The position numbers were made by a program, and so were the translations under genes. From assembly GCF_003008615.1 (NCBI RefSeq), contig NZ_CP027657.1, forward strand, positions 4,030,001-4,094,000: DNA of 64,000 nucleotides, written 5' to 3'. The DNA is from Pseudomonas mendocina (GTDB lineage: Bacteria; Pseudomonadota; Gammaproteobacteria; Pseudomonadales; Pseudomonadaceae). Positions 42,116 through 52,578 of the stretch are shown here, piece after piece. The notes beneath the pieces were generated by a model. That model was given only the letters and a program-made list of their open reading frames with translations. It searched no databases and was not told the origin of the DNA. Within the stretch, counting starts at the first letter, position 1, and each line of letters starts with the position of its first letter.

Positions 42116-42295
42116 TCAGATGTCGAAGTCGTATTCGGCCAGCTGCTTGTGCAGGCGACGTTCTTCGAGGAAGTTGTCGATGATGCGGCGCTTGGTCAGA
42201 TTGGTCTTGGCGACTTCCACCGCAGGCTCGGCATTGTCTGCATCGTCCGCGACAAAGTCTTCGTCCAGCTCGAGATCTTCTTTGTCAGTGCTCAT
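42116..42295 (-). CDS. Small acidic PA3496-family protein
   Basis: 59 residues: an acidic N-terminal half (MSTDKEDLELDEDFVADD) and a basic helical C-terminal half (KRRIIDNFLEERRLHKQL). Matches the PA3496 family found beside nth in Pseudomonas; described in annotations as a putative envelope-integrity protein, with no firm function. No membrane segment. The start at 42295 is chosen over a longer frame because AAAAG precedes it and the family begins with MSTD-like sequence. Confidence 0.75.
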   Translation of the reverse strand: MSTDKEDLELDEDFVADDADNAEPAVEVAKTNLTKRRIIDNFLEERRLHKQLAEYDFDI

Positions 42296-42405
42296 CTTTT
42301 CACTCCAGGCCAGCTCTAGGGGCCATTTGCGCACCTTATAGCGACAAAAATAGGGCGGGTAAAAAAGATTTTTTCAATCAGAAGATCGCTGAATTCTATA
42401 GCCAA

Positions 42406-43044
42406 TCAATCGTCGGAGGTCTTGGCCTTGTACTCGCACAGATCCTCGATACGGCAGGCGCCACAGCGGGGTTTGCGTGCCACGCACACGTAGCGTCCAT
42501 GCAGGATAAGCCAGTGGTGCGCATCCAGCAGATAATCCTTGGGCACGAACTTGAGCAGCTTCTTCTCCACCTCCACCACATTCTTGCCTGGGGCGATGCC
42601 GGTGCGATTGCTGACGCGGAAAATATGCGTGTCCACCGCCATGGCCAACTGGCGGAAAGCGGTATTGAGCACCACGTTGGCGGTCTTGCGACCGACGCCG
42701 GGCAGCGCTTCGAGGTCCTCGCGGTTGTCCGGTACCTGGCTGCCGTGCTTCTCGATGAGGATGCGGCAGGCTTCGATGACGTTCTTCGCCTTGCTGTTGT
42801 ACAGGCCGATGGTCTTGATGTACTCGGACAGCCCCTCGACGCCCAGGGCGTAGATGGCCTCCGGCGTGTTGGCGACCGGGAACAGTTTGGCGGTGGCCTT
42901 GTTGACGCTGACGTCGGTGGCCTGGGCTGACAGCGTGACTGCCACCAGCAATTCGAACGGCGTGGTGTAGGCGAGTTCGGTCTTGGGTTCCGGATTGTCT
43001 TCATGCAGACGACGGAAGATTTCGAGGCGTTTGGCGGCGTTCAT
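42406..43044 (-). CDS. nth: Endonuclease III
   Basis: 212 residues. DNA glycosylase/AP lyase that removes oxidised pyrimidines. The helix-hairpin-helix LPGVGRKTANVV carries Lys120 and the active Asp138 follows (AVDTHIF), the same numbers as in E. coli Nth. The [4Fe-4S] loop has Cys187, Cys194, Cys197 and Cys203. The ATG overlaps the rnfE stop (TGATG-type), so nth is the last gene of the rnf operon, as in many gamma-proteobacteria. Confidence 0.96.
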   Translation of the reverse strand: MNAAKRLEIFRRLHEDNPEPKTELAYTTPFELLVAVTLSAQATDVSVNKATAKLFPVANTPEAIYALGVEGLSEYIKTIGLYNSKAKNVIEACRILIEKHGSQVPDNREDLEALPGVGRKTANVVLNTAFRQLAMAVDTHIFRVSNRTGIAPGKNVVEVEKKLLKFVPKDYLLDAHHWLILHGRYVCVARKPRCGACRIEDLCEYKAKTSDD

Positions 43045-43595
43045 CAGGCTTTTTCTGGTTTGAAGTGGCGAAACAATGCGAGCAACAGGCCGAGCAGGAT
43101 AAAGGTGCCGGCCGCCTGCGTCAGCAACGGCAGGCCACCGAACAGTTGCCAGCCGCTGAATGCTGACCCGAACAGCCAGCCGGCATGAGCCAGAAGGCTG
43201 CCATGGCCGAACAGTTCACGCAGGGTGCCGAGCAACATGGCCAGGCCGAGCAATTGCAGGCCGCTACGCAGGCCTGCGCGAAATTTAGGCTCGTCCTGCA
43301 GGGGCAGCGCCAGGCAGGGTAATGCCAGCAGCGGCATGAACAGACCCAGGGCGGCAGCCAGTTCGGCGCTGATGATCTGCAACAGCAGCTGCGTACTACC
43401 GATGCACAATGCGGCGACCAGAAGAGATGTCAGCATCAGTGGTGCGTTTTTCACCCGGTCATGCAAGGGCGCCAGGACCAGGCCGCAGGTCAGTAGCGTC
43501 AGCAGGCCGATCAGCCCAACTGTGGCGGCCTTGATCAGCAGGTCGGTGGTGCCCAGCAGGGGAGCCAGAGCGAGCAGGATCGGCAGGCGCTTCAT
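43044..43595 (-). CDS. rnfE: RnfE-like membrane protein (divergent)
   Basis: 183 residues with five to six transmembrane helices, aligned by eye to RnfE/RsxE (ends with GTLRELFGHGSLL and a hydrophobic C-terminus). In canonical RnfE a Cys in the first helix motif (LGLCPLL) and another in VTNC hold the intramembrane [2Fe-2S] cluster with RnfA. Here the first reads LALAPLLG (Ala11), while a Cys94 remains at the second. Cluster binding is therefore doubtful. The start at 43595 overlaps the rnfG stop by 4 bases. The usual NADH subunit RnfC is absent from this operon. Confidence 0.75.
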   Translation of the reverse strand: MKRLPILLALAPLLGTTDLLIKAATVGLIGLLTLLTCGLVLAPLHDRVKNAPLMLTSLLVAALCIGSTQLLLQIISAELAAALGLFMPLLALPCLALPLQDEPKFRAGLRSGLQLLGLAMLLGTLRELFGHGSLLAHAGWLFGSAFSGWQLFGGLPLLTQAAGTFILLGLLLALFRHFKPEKA

Positions 43596-44179
43596 GGGTG
43601 CTCCCCCAGCAATCGCCCGCGTTCGACAGCATAGAAGCGCAGCGCAGCGTGCACGGCGTCCCTGACCGAGCGCGAGGTAATGGTGGCGCCGGCGATATGA
43701 TCGATTGGCCCGCCATCGGCTTTCAATTGCCAATCATCATCCGCTGTCAGGTTGTTGAAGCGCTGCAGCCACGAGCGGCGTTGAGGGGCGGTGAGATCGG
43801 CCAGGCCAGGCGTTTCACGCTGCTCCAGCACCTTGCTGGCGATCAGCCTGCCATCGATGGCGATCGCGACCAGCAGGCGGATGGATCCTTCATAGCCGCG
43901 TGCGCTGACCGGCAGTAGCACTGCGCTTGGCTTGCCATGCAGACGGGCCAGGTAGCCGGTTTCGGCATAGGGGTTGCCGAGCAGGCCGCCAGCCGGCAGG
44001 GCGATGGTTTCCTGCAATGGGCGATTGTCGTAGTTGTCGGCTGGCAACAGGTCGAGCAATTGGCGCTCGCTGGCGGCCTGGCGCTCTTGCTCGATGCTCG
44101 GTGCGGCCAGATGCTGCATAGCGGTGAGCACACCGGCCACGCCCAGGACTAAGGCAGCAAGCAGCAGGCCAGGCTTCAT
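43592..44179 (-). CDS. rnfG: RnfG-like FMN-binding periplasmic subunit
   Basis: 195 residues: one N-terminal transmembrane helix (about 4-22) and an FMN-binding domain. IDHIAGATITSRSV contains Thr166, the residue to which FMN is normally attached by the flavin transferase ApbE (motif D-xx-S/T-G-A-T, here Ala for Ser/Thr). It should sit on the periplasmic face, receiving electrons from RnfD. The start overlaps rnfD by 4 bases (ATGA). Confidence 0.82.
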   Translation of the reverse strand: MKPGLLLAALVLGVAGVLTAMQHLAAPSIEQERQAASERQLLDLLPADNYDNRPLQETIALPAGGLLGNPYAETGYLARLHGKPSAVLLPVSARGYEGSIRLLVAIAIDGRLIASKVLEQRETPGLADLTAPQRRSWLQRFNNLTADDDWQLKADGGPIDHIAGATITSRSVRDAVHAALRFYAVERGRLLGEHP

Positions 44180-45174
44180 CGACCAGCCTCCAGCCTGTCG
44201 AGGCGAGTGACGCACAGGTTCATCAGCAGCACGGCGAAAGCGATGCCATCGGGATAGCCGCCCCAGGTGCGGATGAGGTACGTCAGCAGGCCGACGCCGA
44301 TGCCGAAATACAGCTGGCCTCGTGGCGTGCTGGCGCCGCTGATCGGTTCGCTGGCGATAAAGAAGGCGCCGAGCATGGTCGCACCACTGAACAGATGCAG
44401 CAGTGGTGAGCCGTTGGAGTCTGAGCCGCTGCCGTTCCAGCACAACAGGCTGATGACGAACAGTGCGCCAAGCATGCCCGCAGGTGCCTGCCAGCGAATC
44501 ACCCGCTGCTGCAGGAGGAACGCGCCACCGGCGAGAAACGCCAGGTTGACCCACTCTGCTCCGCGACCTCCGACACCGCCAAATGCCGGGTGGCTGGCGA
44601 ACAGCTCGTCCAGAGTCAGGCGATCATTGTGGCGTAGGGTGTCGAGCACTGTGGCCTGGCTCCAGCCGTCCGGCAGACTACTGCCGAAGGCGAATACCTG
44701 GTTCAGGGCGGCGAGTAGATCATGACTGGCGCCGGGCGCTGGCCACTGGGTCATCTGGGCAGGAAAGGCGATCAGGGCGAAGGCGTAGCCGAGCATGGCC
44801 GGGTTGAACGGATTGCGTCCGAAACCGCCGAAGATCGCTTTGCCGAACAGGCTGGCGAATGCGGCGCTGGCGACGGTCAGCCACCAGGGGGCATAGCTGG
44901 GCAGTGCGAGCGCCAGCAGGACGGCGCTGACCAGGCCGCTGCCTTCAGCCAGCCAGCGTTGCTCAAGCAGGTTACAGGTAGGCGCTGGCTGGTGGCGCAG
45001 GCGACGTACCAGCCAGTCGCAGGTGCAGCAGGTCAGGCAGGCCAGCAACAGCTGGATCAGCACGCCCCAGCCGTTGAACCACAACAGCGCCAGGGCGCCG
45101 GGCAGGCAGGCGAGCAGCACCCGCAGTAGAGCGGGGCGAGGGTCGAAGCCTGACTCAGCTGCGCTGGTAATCAC
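44176..45174 (-). CDS. rnfD: RnfD-like membrane flavoprotein
   Basis: 332 residues with about eight to ten transmembrane helices, NQR2/RnfD family. The segment [14 protein letters not shown] is characteristic. WSQATVLDT has Thr175 in the place of the covalent FMN threonine (usually SGAT; here Gln replaces Gly). Start is GTG at 45174, overlapping the rnfB end by 20 bases. Electron transfer with RnfG is presumably retained. Confidence 0.85.
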   Translation of the reverse strand: MITSAAESGFDPRPALLRVLLACLPGALALLWFNGWGVLIQLLLACLTCCTCDWLVRRLRHQPAPTCNLLEQRWLAEGSGLVSAVLLALALPSYAPWWLTVASAAFASLFGKAIFGGFGRNPFNPAMLGYAFALIAFPAQMTQWPAPGASHDLLAALNQVFAFGSSLPDGWSQATVLDTLRHNDRLTLDELFASHPAFGGVGGRGAEWVNLAFLAGGAFLLQQRVIRWQAPAGMLGALFVISLLCWNGSGSDSNGSPLLHLFSGATMLGAFFIASEPISGASTPRGQLYFGIGVGLLTYLIRTWGGYPDGIAFAVLLMNLCVTRLDRLEAGR

Positions 45175-46300
45175 TGAGGCGTTGCTCGGCTGTAGCCAGG
45201 CGCTGGCGTGCGGCCTCTACGGTCGCCTCGTCGACCGCGTTCGGGTCGGCTGCCAGGCGGCGCTCCAGGCGCTGCACTTCGGCGCGCGCGTAAGCGTGCG
45301 TGGTTTTCAGATCACGAAATTGCTTGTCGATTGGCTGCTTGTCGGTACGCACGAGGTTGGGCACCGGCTTGCCGCTGTTGTCTTCGGCAGTGTGCAGGGC
45401 CTGCTCGGCTTGCGCGAGGCTCTGTCGCAAACGCTGCAGCGTCGCTTCATCCGCGCCCTCGCGCTCGGCTTTGGCCAGTGCCGTGCGGCTGGTGAGCAAC
45501 TGGATCTTGGCTTGCTTGAGCGCGGCGACGCCAGGTGTCGGGGCTGCAGGCGCTGGTGCGGGCATCGCATCCAGAGCGCTCTGTGCCTGGTCGGCTGCAG
45601 CGCGTAGTACCTCGACCTGGCGCTGCAACTCCTCGGTGCCGTGCTGGGCAAACTGCTTTTCGGCCTTGGCCAGTACCACCTTGGCCATTGCCGCTTCGAT
45701 TTTCAGACGCTTGTAGGCGTCTTCGTTACCGGCGACAGGTTGCGTGACCCGTATCGCCACCGCTGCTGGTGCACGGGCCGTGCGTTCGGCCTGGCGCTTC
45801 TTCTCGTTTTTCAGCAGTCGCGCCTGGCGGGCGTCGTGGCGTTGACGGAACTGGTCGGCGCGTTCGCGCTGTCGTTCGATCTCTGCGCCGGTCAGCGGCA
45901 GGATGTCGATGCAGTCGACCGGGCAGGGCGCGACGCACAACTCGCAGCCGCTGCATTCGTCCGTGATCACCGTGTGCATCAGTTTGGCTGCGCCGACGAT
46001 GGCGTCTACCGGGCAGGCCTGGATGCATTTGGTGCAGCCGATGCATTCGGCCTCGCGGATAAAGGCGATCTGCGCCGGTACTTCCGGCAGCTCCAGTGGC
46101 AGATAGGGGCGTTGCAGCAGATCTGCCAGGGCATGAACGGTGGCGCTACCGCCGGGCGGGCACTTGTTGATTGCCTCACCACTCGCAATGCCTTCGGCGT
46201 AGGGCAGGCAGCCGGGATGGCCGCATTTGCCGCACTGGGTCTGCGGCAGCAGGGCGTCGATGGCGCGAATACGGGCGTCGTTGCGCAGGGCCTGGCTCAT
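45155..46300 (-). CDS. rnfB: RnfB-like ferredoxin without membrane anchor and with a coiled-coil tail
   Basis: 381 residues, about twice a classical RnfB. Cys23, 26, 31 and 47 ([12 protein letters not shown]...CPPGG) form the Fe-S domain, and two ferredoxin [4Fe-4S] motifs follow (Cys86/89/92/96 and Cys116/119/122/126). The N-terminal transmembrane helix of standard RnfB is missing: the chain starts directly before the cluster domain. Residues 140-381 form an Ala/Glu/Arg/Gln-rich helical tail ([18 protein letters not shown]) resembling the C-terminal tail of RnfC. ATGA overlap with rnfA and a 20-base overlap with rnfD. This extended form occurs in other Pseudomonas as far as I recall. Confidence 0.85.
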   Translation of the reverse strand: MSQALRNDARIRAIDALLPQTQCGKCGHPGCLPYAEGIASGEAINKCPPGGSATVHALADLLQRPYLPLELPEVPAQIAFIREAECIGCTKCIQACPVDAIVGAAKLMHTVITDECSGCELCVAPCPVDCIDILPLTGAEIERQRERADQFRQRHDARQARLLKNEKKRQAERTARAPAAVAIRVTQPVAGNEDAYKRLKIEAAMAKVVLAKAEKQFAQHGTEELQRQVEVLRAAADQAQSALDAMPAPAPAAPTPGVAALKQAKIQLLTSRTALAKAEREGADEATLQRLRQSLAQAEQALHTAEDNSGKPVPNLVRTDKQPIDKQFRDLKTTHAYARAEVQRLERRLAADPNAVDEATVEAARQRLATAEQRLSDYQRS

Positions 46301-46848
46301 AGTACCCCCATGCCGTTGAAGCCGAGGAAGGCCAGGCCCATCAGGCCGGCGCTGATCAGCAAGATCGGCGTGCCACGAAATGCGACCGGCACATCGCAGC
46401 GCTCGACGCGCACTTGTAGGTCATCGAACAGTTGCAGGATCAGCCAGAAGCCGAGCCCACCGGCGAGGCCAAAAGCCAGGGCGCTGCTGAACGTTTCCAG
46501 GGGTCTGGCCAGCAGCATGGCGCCCAGGCCGTTGCCTAGCAGAATGGGCCACAGACCAGGCTGAGCCAGGGCCGGTCGCCAGTGTGCCAGCAGGGTTGGC
46601 AGCAGCCAGGCCAGACCGGCACTCAGCAGAATGAATGCGAGCAGGTACAGATAGGACAGCGCTGCGCCTTGCAGAAGATATTCGCTCAGCCAGGCCGCCA
46701 GGGGCACGGCGAGCAGGATCAGCAACGCGGCGCAGGGGCCAAGCGCCTGCAAGCGCAGGTGGCGTAGGGCGTCGGCGGCCAGCGGCAGGCCGAGCGCGAA
46801 GTGGCTGATCAGGGCGGCGCCGATCAGGGCGAAGAAGAAGTCGGTCAT
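46297..46848 (-). CDS. rnfA: RnfA-like membrane protein (divergent, no cluster cysteines)
   Basis: 183 residues, six predicted helices; the C-terminal block [28 protein letters not shown] is clearly RnfA-like. Canonical RnfA has a Cys in FLGLCPFLG and another in TTNCAVLG that hold an intramembrane [2Fe-2S] cluster with RnfE. Here those places read ALGLPLAAD and LLGNGLGAM. Its only cysteines (Cys39 and one near 151) are elsewhere. First gene of the operon; start at 46848. Confidence 0.78.
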   Translation of the reverse strand: MTDFFFALIGAALISHFALGLPLAADALRHLRLQALGPCAALLILLAVPLAAWLSEYLLQGAALSYLYLLAFILLSAGLAWLLPTLLAHWRPALAQPGLWPILLGNGLGAMLLARPLETFSSALAFGLAGGLGFWLILQLFDDLQVRVERCDVPVAFRGTPILLISAGLMGLAFLGFNGMGVL

Positions 46849-46934
46849 GCGCGTCGCGTGAGGATGGCTGGATACGGCCGCGTATTATCCGGGGCGCGGC
46901 GCGGTGGTACAACCGCGCCGGCTGTCGCAGCGCC

Positions 46935-47708
46935 TTACTCGGCCTTGCGGGTAAGGCGGCGCCACAACCAGCGCAGCAGCAAGGCGAGTGGGAACAGCAG
47001 AATCAGGAAGGGCAGGCCGTAACCGATGAACTCGATGACGTTGGCGGTACCTTCGGCGAGGTTGTCCTTCAGGCGCGAGAAGGCTTCACCGATGCGGCCC
47101 ATGGGCGAATGTTCATAGGGACTGGTGAAGTTCAGCGTCAGCAGGTTGGTGTCCAGACGCCGCTGCTGCTGAGCGGCCTCCTGAGCGATGGCCTGCAACT
47201 GCACCTCGACGGCGGCCAGTTCACGTGCCAGGGCCAGCAGGTCGGCGACGGCCAGATCGGTACGTTCCTGGAATTGCTGCAGGTTCTGTTGTTGGCGCAG
47301 CAACTGGTCGTGCTGGCGGCGGTTGTCGGAGACGGCCTGGGCCAGGTCTTCGGCGCGGGTGTTGCGGCTGGTCAGCTCGCCGCCTTCGCTGGCGAAATGG
47401 GTGATCGGCTCGACACCATCCGGCACGATGCGCAGGGTCAGCTCGCCGCGTGGCGACTTGCCGCTGCTCTGCTGTGCGGCGATCAGGCTGCAAGCGCCGA
47501 ACTGTGCGCTCAGGCAGGCTTCACGGGTACTGGCTAGGCGCTCGCCGAGTTGCTCTGCTGGCAATTCGATACCGACATGATGCTCGTAGGCCAGGTAGCT
47601 GCCGGCCTGGTTGCGTTCGCCATGCAGGGCGCCGCCAAGCGGTAGCCCTGACGGGTCGGAGCAACCCGTCAGGGCTAGCAAAAACAGCACAACCATCCAT
47701 GGTTTCAT
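46935..47708 (-). CDS. DUF4349 lipoprotein
   Basis: 257 residues. Lipobox LLALTGCS puts a lipid on Cys16 or so after a short signal peptide. A periplasmic region with a coiled coil (LLRQQQNLQQFQERTDLAVADLL...QAIAQEAAQQQRR, about 130-190) leads to a C-terminal transmembrane helix (about 228-250, FIGYGLPFLILLFPLALLL) and basic end. This is the DUF4349 layout; function unknown. ATG at 47708 follows AAGGAG, whose last bases abut the repeat element. Confidence 0.8.
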   Translation of the reverse strand: MKPWMVVLFLLALTGCSDPSGLPLGGALHGERNQAGSYLAYEHHVGIELPAEQLGERLASTREACLSAQFGACSLIAAQQSSGKSPRGELTLRIVPDGVEPITHFASEGGELTSRNTRAEDLAQAVSDNRRQHDQLLRQQQNLQQFQERTDLAVADLLALARELAAVEVQLQAIAQEAAQQQRRLDTNLLTLNFTSPYEHSPMGRIGEAFSRLKDNLAEGTANVIEFIGYGLPFLILLFPLALLLRWLWRRLTRKAE

Positions 47709-47720
47709 CGCGTTCTCCTT

Positions 47721-47891
47721 AGAACCTGTTCACGATCTGCTACGCGTCGGCCCTACTGCGTTAAAAACAGGCTCGTAACGCTCATTTACAGCTCGTAAAG
47801 TCGAGCGCTACTCCGACCGTTCCTCGCCTGTTTTTGCGGGGCCGCCATCGGTGTTGTATGGCTCTAGCTCGCGAGATCGTGAACGGGTTCT
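47721..47891 (+). repeat. MITE-like element, copy 3
   Basis: 171 bases between AGAACCTGTTCACGATC and the reverse complement, whose right end has one mismatch (GAACGGGTTCT). Inner arms (AAAAACAGG/CCTGTTTTT) and the CTCTAGCTCGCGAGATCGTG end are conserved with the other copies. It lies between the metG stop and the ribosome-binding site of the DUF4349 gene. Confidence 0.85.
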
Positions 47892-47901
47892 TACGTTGTG
47901 A

Positions 47902-49938
47902 TTATTTGACGCGCTGGCCCGGCTTGGCGCCGCTGTCCGGGCTGAGCAGGTAGATTTCCTCACCGCCAGGGCCGGCCGCCAGCACCATGCCTTCGGATAC
48001 GCCGAACTTCATCTTGCGCGGCGCCAGGTTGGCGACGTACAGCGTCAGGCGACCTTCCAGCTTGCTCGGATCCGGGTAGGCGGACTTGATGCCGGAGAAC
48101 ACGTTGCGCTTTTCGTCACCGATATCCAGCGACAGGCGTAGCAGCTTGTCGGCACCTTCGACGAACTCGCATTTCTCGATCAACGCGATGCGCAGGTCGA
48201 CGGCAGCGAAGGCGTCAAAGTTGATCTCGGCGGCCAGCGGGTCTTTCGACAGCTCGCCATTGCCCGCTGGCTTGCTGGCCTCGGCGGCCAGGTCTTCCTT
48301 GGAGGCTTCGACCATGGCTTCGATCTTCGCCAACTCGATACGGGTCAGCAGCGGGTTGAACGGATTGAGCTGGTGATCGGCCAGCGGCGTGCTGAGGTCG
48401 TTCCAGGTCAGTGCCGGCGCGTTGAGGAAGGCCTCGGCCTCGGCCGCGAGCTTCGGCAGTACCGGCTTGAGCAGGATGATCAACTGGCGGAACAGGTTGA
48501 TGCCCAGCGCGCAAATTTCCTGCACTTCGGCCTGTTTGCCTTCGATCTTGTTCAGTGCCCAGGGTGCCTTGTCGGCGATCCAGGCGTTGGCGCGGTCGGC
48601 CAGCGCCATGATCTCACGCATGGCGCGGGAGAAGTCGCGCGCCTCGTAGGCTTCGGCGATGCTCGGTGCGGCGACCTGGAAGGCTTCCCACAGCGCGGGT
48701 TCCGGGTTGGCGGTAACCAGCACGCCAGCGTTGCCCTTGTGGATGAAGCCGGCGCAGCGGCTGGCGATGTTGACCACCTTGCCGACCAGGTCGGAGTTGA
48801 CCTTCTGCACGAAGTCTTCGAGGTTCAGGTCGAGGTCGTCGACACCACGGCCCAGCTTGGAGGCGTAGTAGTAGCGCAGGTACTCCGGGTTCAGGTGATC
48901 CAGGTAGGTACGCGCCTTGATGAAGGTGCCACGCGACTTGGACATCTTCTGCCCGTTGACGGTCAGGTAGCCGTGCACGTTGACGCCGGTCGGCTTGCGG
49001 TAGCCCGCGCCTTCGAGCATCGCCGGCCAGAACAGAGCGTGGAAGTTGACGATGTCCTTGCCGATGAAGTGGTACAGCTCGGCGGTCGAGTCCTTGCCCC
49101 AGAACGCGTCGAAGTCCAGATCCGGACGGCGCGCGCATAGGTTCTTGAAGCTGGCCATGTAGCCGATCGGCGCGTCCAGCCAGACATAGAAGTACTTGCC
49201 CGGCTCACCGGGAATCTCGAAGCCGAAGTAGGGAGCATCACGCGAGATGTCCCACTCCTGCAGGCCGCTGTCCAGCCACTCGGCCAGTTTGTTGGCGACT
49301 GCCTCCTGCAATGTGCCGGAACGTGTCCATTTCTGGAGCATGTCCTGGAACTGTGGCAGCTTGAAGAAGAAGTGCTTGGAGTCTTTGAGTACCGGCACGG
49401 CACCAGAAATCGCCGAGCGTGGATCTTTCAACTCGGTTGGTTCGTAGGTGGCGCCGCATTTCTCACAGTTGTCGCCGTACTGGTCTTCGGCCGCACATTT
49501 CGGGCAGGTGCCCTTGATGAAGCGGTCAGCCAGGAACATGCCTTTTTCCGGATCGAAATACTGGGTTACTGAGCGAGTGGCGATATGGCCGTTCTCGTTC
49601 AGCGCCTTGTAGATCGCTTCCGATAGCTCGCGGTTTTCAGGCGAGTGAGTGGAGTGGAAGTTGTCGAAATCCACGCCGAAGTCGGCGAAGTCGGCCATGT
49701 GCTCGGCGCGCACGCCATCGATCAACTGTTCCGGCGTGATGCCTTCCTTCTCGGCACGCAGCATGATTGCCGAGCCATGTGCATCGTCGGCGCAGACGTA
49801 GATGGCCTGGTTGCCTCGCAGTTTCTGGAAGCGTACCCACATGTCGGTCTGCACGTACTCGAGCATGTGCCCGAGGTGGATCGAACCGTTGGCATAGGGG
49901 AGGGCGCTGGTAACGAGAATCTTGCGGGCTTCGCTCAT
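47902..49938 (-). CDS. metG: Methionyl-tRNA synthetase
   Basis: 678 residues. Charges initiator and elongator tRNA-Met. HIGH-type motif is [10 protein letters not shown] near residue 20, KMSKS appears as KMSKSRGTF near 335, and the zinc-knuckle cysteines are in [17 protein letters not shown] near 145. A C-terminal tRNA-binding (OB-fold) domain covers about 575-678 ([15 protein letters not shown]). The start at 49938 ([10 protein letters not shown]) is preferred over a 13-codon longer frame. It is divergent from mrp, as in other pseudomonads. Confidence 0.96.
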   Translation of the reverse strand: MSEARKILVTSALPYANGSIHLGHMLEYVQTDMWVRFQKLRGNQAIYVCADDAHGSAIMLRAEKEGITPEQLIDGVRAEHMADFADFGVDFDNFHSTHSPENRELSEAIYKALNENGHIATRSVTQYFDPEKGMFLADRFIKGTCPKCAAEDQYGDNCEKCGATYEPTELKDPRSAISGAVPVLKDSKHFFFKLPQFQDMLQKWTRSGTLQEAVANKLAEWLDSGLQEWDISRDAPYFGFEIPGEPGKYFYVWLDAPIGYMASFKNLCARRPDLDFDAFWGKDSTAELYHFIGKDIVNFHALFWPAMLEGAGYRKPTGVNVHGYLTVNGQKMSKSRGTFIKARTYLDHLNPEYLRYYYASKLGRGVDDLDLNLEDFVQKVNSDLVGKVVNIASRCAGFIHKGNAGVLVTANPEPALWEAFQVAAPSIAEAYEARDFSRAMREIMALADRANAWIADKAPWALNKIEGKQAEVQEICALGINLFRQLIILLKPVLPKLAAEAEAFLNAPALTWNDLSTPLADHQLNPFNPLLTRIELAKIEAMVEASKEDLAAEASKPAGNGELSKDPLAAEINFDAFAAVDLRIALIEKCEFVEGADKLLRLSLDIGDEKRNVFSGIKSAYPDPSKLEGRLTLYVANLAPRKMKFGVSEGMVLAAGPGGEEIYLLSPDSGAKPGQRVK

Positions 49939-50114
49939 GATGATCGGCTGCACTGGTAAAACAAAGGGAGTCGGCAACTATAAAGCAGCGGGCAGTTGCA
50001 AGCCACCTGCGCCGACCCTGCTGTACACACTGGATGGATTGACGCAGGCGGGGTCGTCCTCGGCAGCCTGCGGTATGATGCCCGCCTGTTTCACTCAACC
50101 TTTCGGAGCCATCC

Positions 50115-51203
50115 ATGAGTGCCGTTACCCGCGAAGCGGTGGAAGCCTGCCTGCGTCAACTTGTCGACCCCCATCTCGATCAGGATCCGGTCAGTGCCGG
50201 TTGCCTGCGTGAAGTGGACATCCAGGGCGGCAAGGTGCGGGTGCGCCTGGAGCTGGGTTATGCGGCCGGCCTGTTCAAGAGCGGCTGGGCGCAGATGCTG
50301 CAGATGGCGCTGGAGAACCTCGATGGCGTCGAGGCGGCGCAGTTGCAGATCGACTGCGTGATCGAGTCGCATCAGGGCCAGGCCCAGGTACCGGCGCTGG
50401 GCAACGTGAAAAATGTCATTGCCGTGGCTTCGGGCAAGGGTGGCGTGGGCAAATCCACCACGGCCGCCAACCTGGCGTTGGCGCTGGCTCGTGAAGGTGC
50501 GCGTGTGGGCATCCTCGATGCCGATATCTACGGCCCCAGTCAGGGCATCATGTTCGGCATCCCTGCTGGCACCCGGCCGCAGGTCAAGGATCAGAAATGG
50601 TTCGTGCCGCTCGAGGCTCACGGTGTGCAGGTGATGTCGATGGCCTTTCTCACCGACGACAACACACCGATGGTCTGGCGCGGGCCGATGGTCAGTGGTG
50701 CGCTGCTGCAACTGATCACCCAGACTGCCTGGGACAGCCTCGACTATCTGGTGGTGGACATGCCGCCGGGTACTGGCGACATCCAGCTCACTCTGGCGCA
50801 GAAGGTGCCGGTGGCGGGCAGCGTGATCGTCACCACGCCGCAGGATCTGGCCCTGCTCGATGCCAAGAAAGGCGTGGAGATGTTCCGCAAGGTGCACATC
50901 CCGGTTCTTGGGGTGGTGGAGAACATGGCGGTGCATATCTGCTCCAACTGCGGGCATGCCGAGCACCTGTTCGGCGAGGGCGGCGGCGAGAAGTTGGCTG
51001 CGCAGTATGGTGTCGAGCTGCTGGCGTCGTTGCCGCTGTCGATGGCCATCCGCATGCAGGCCGATGACGGCAAGCCGACTACGGTGGCCGATCCGGAAAG
51101 CCAGATCGCCATGATCTACCAGGATCTGGCGCGCAAGGTTGGTGCGCGCATCGCCCTGGCCGGCACGGTAGCCATGCCGAGCATCGAGATCAGCGAGGAC
51201 TAA
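50115..51203 (+). CDS. mrp: Mrp/ApbC iron-sulfur carrier ATPase
   Basis: 362 residues. The N-terminal MIP18-like (DUF59) domain is followed by a P-loop ATPase (ASGKGGVGKSTTAANLAL, Walker A at 106-115) and the CxxC in AVHICSNCGHAEH that carries the [4Fe-4S] cluster as a homodimer. It delivers clusters to apo-proteins; [4Fe-4S] enzymes such as fumarase and Nth in this window are plausible clients. ATG at 50115, 176 bases from the divergent metG start, follows TTTCGGAGCC. Confidence 0.95.
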   Translation: MSAVTREAVEACLRQLVDPHLDQDPVSAGCLREVDIQGGKVRVRLELGYAAGLFKSGWAQMLQMALENLDGVEAAQLQIDCVIESHQGQAQVPALGNVKNVIAVASGKGGVGKSTTAANLALALAREGARVGILDADIYGPSQGIMFGIPAGTRPQVKDQKWFVPLEAHGVQVMSMAFLTDDNTPMVWRGPMVSGALLQLITQTAWDSLDYLVVDMPPGTGDIQLTLAQKVPVAGSVIVTTPQDLALLDAKKGVEMFRKVHIPVLGVVENMAVHICSNCGHAEHLFGEGGGEKLAAQYGVELLASLPLSMAIRMQADDGKPTTVADPESQIAMIYQDLARKVGARIALAGTVAMPSIEISED

Positions 51204-51448
51204 GAGCGGCCGCGAAGCGGCCATCTGATGGCCCTCTCCCGCTTGTGGGAGACAACTGCATGGATGCAGGAGTTAGAGCGACGCAGGATGCCAAAGCCGA
51301 GGGTGCCCGAAGGGTGGGAGAGGGGAGCGCAGGCGGCTCGGTGTTGGCCTGGCGAGCCCTCCCCGGGCCCCTCTCCACTAGGCGTGCCCCCAATAAATGG
51401 GAGAGGAGAGATCAGAATTCAGTCGGGTGCAATTCGAGCAGGCAAGAA
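51204..51448. repeat. Repeat-rich spacer between mrp and the cold-shock gene
   Basis: About 245 bases with complementary short blocks such as CCCTCTCCC and GGGAGAGGGG around 51232-51407. A similar CCATTCATGGGAGAGGG unit is at 14787-14805. It looks like extragenic palindromic DNA, not coding. Confidence 0.45.
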
Positions 51449-51473
51449 AAAGCCCCGCACTAGGCGGGGCTTT
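51449..51473 (-). terminator. Rho-independent terminator of the cold-shock gene
   Basis: AAAGCCCCGC (51449-51458) and GCGGGGCTTT (51464-51473) pair around ACTAG. T-run GCTTTTTC follows on the minus strand. It sits 23 bases past the stop. Confidence 0.88.
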
Positions 51474-51495
51474 CTTTCAAGCAGGACAGTGCAGG

Positions 51496-51705
51496 TTAGA
51501 TAACCTGAACTTCCTCAGCTTGCATGCCTTTCTGACCACGGGTGGCCACGAAGGAAACTTGCTGGCCTTCTTTCAGGCTCTTGAAACCATCGCTCTGAAT
51601 GGCTTTGAAGTGTACGAAGAGGTCGTCACCGGATTGCGGGGTGATGAAGCCGTAGCCTTTCTCATCGTTGAACCACTTAACGGTGCCAGTCTGACGATTG
51701 GACAT
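51496..51705 (-). CDS. Cold-shock protein (CspA family)
   Basis: 69 residues, one complete cold-shock domain. RNP-1 appears as KGYGFITP and RNP-2 as DLFVHF. Acts as an RNA chaperone and anti-terminator, binding single-stranded nucleic acid. Start at 51705 ([13 protein letters not shown]) follows GGAGACATCAC; the longer frame upstream lies in the 5' leader. Long untranslated leaders often control csp genes by temperature-dependent RNA folding. Confidence 0.93.
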   Translation of the reverse strand: MSNRQTGTVKWFNDEKGYGFITPQSGDDLFVHFKAIQSDGFKSLKEGQQVSFVATRGQKGMQAEEVQVI

Positions 51706-52006
51706 GTGATGTCTCCTAACAAAAGTAATAACAGCCCTGGAAAAGCCCAGGCCGGGACTGAGTGCAACGAGTACTAGGAGTCGGACGATGTTTGGATCGA
51801 AATCTAGGCATCTAGTAGCGATTCGCGGTGACACATGCAGCACAGTGGGGACACCATACGTGTTTTTATCGCCGAGTGCGAATGCTCGATGCAGCTTTTT
51901 TGCAAATAATCCTCAGTGCCGGGTGCCGCAGTCTTTGAAGCGTGGCGCTGGCCTCGGTAAGATGCGCTCACTTTTTTCGCAATAGCCCAACTCAGGACTC
52001 CCCGCC
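51706..52006. promoter_or_regulatory. Divergent csp / dcd intergenic region
   Basis: About 300 bases, A+T-richer than its surroundings. It should contain the csp promoter with its leader (likely 100 bases or more) and the dcd promoter. No other gene is visible. Confidence 0.5.
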
Positions 52007-52573
<567 letters not shown>

Positions 52574-52578
52574 GCACA

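Noticed and set aside
44176..46300. A hidden rnfC between rnfB and rnfD
   Set aside because: rnfB and rnfD overlap by 20 bases, leaving no room; no other frame in the operon has RnfC motifs.
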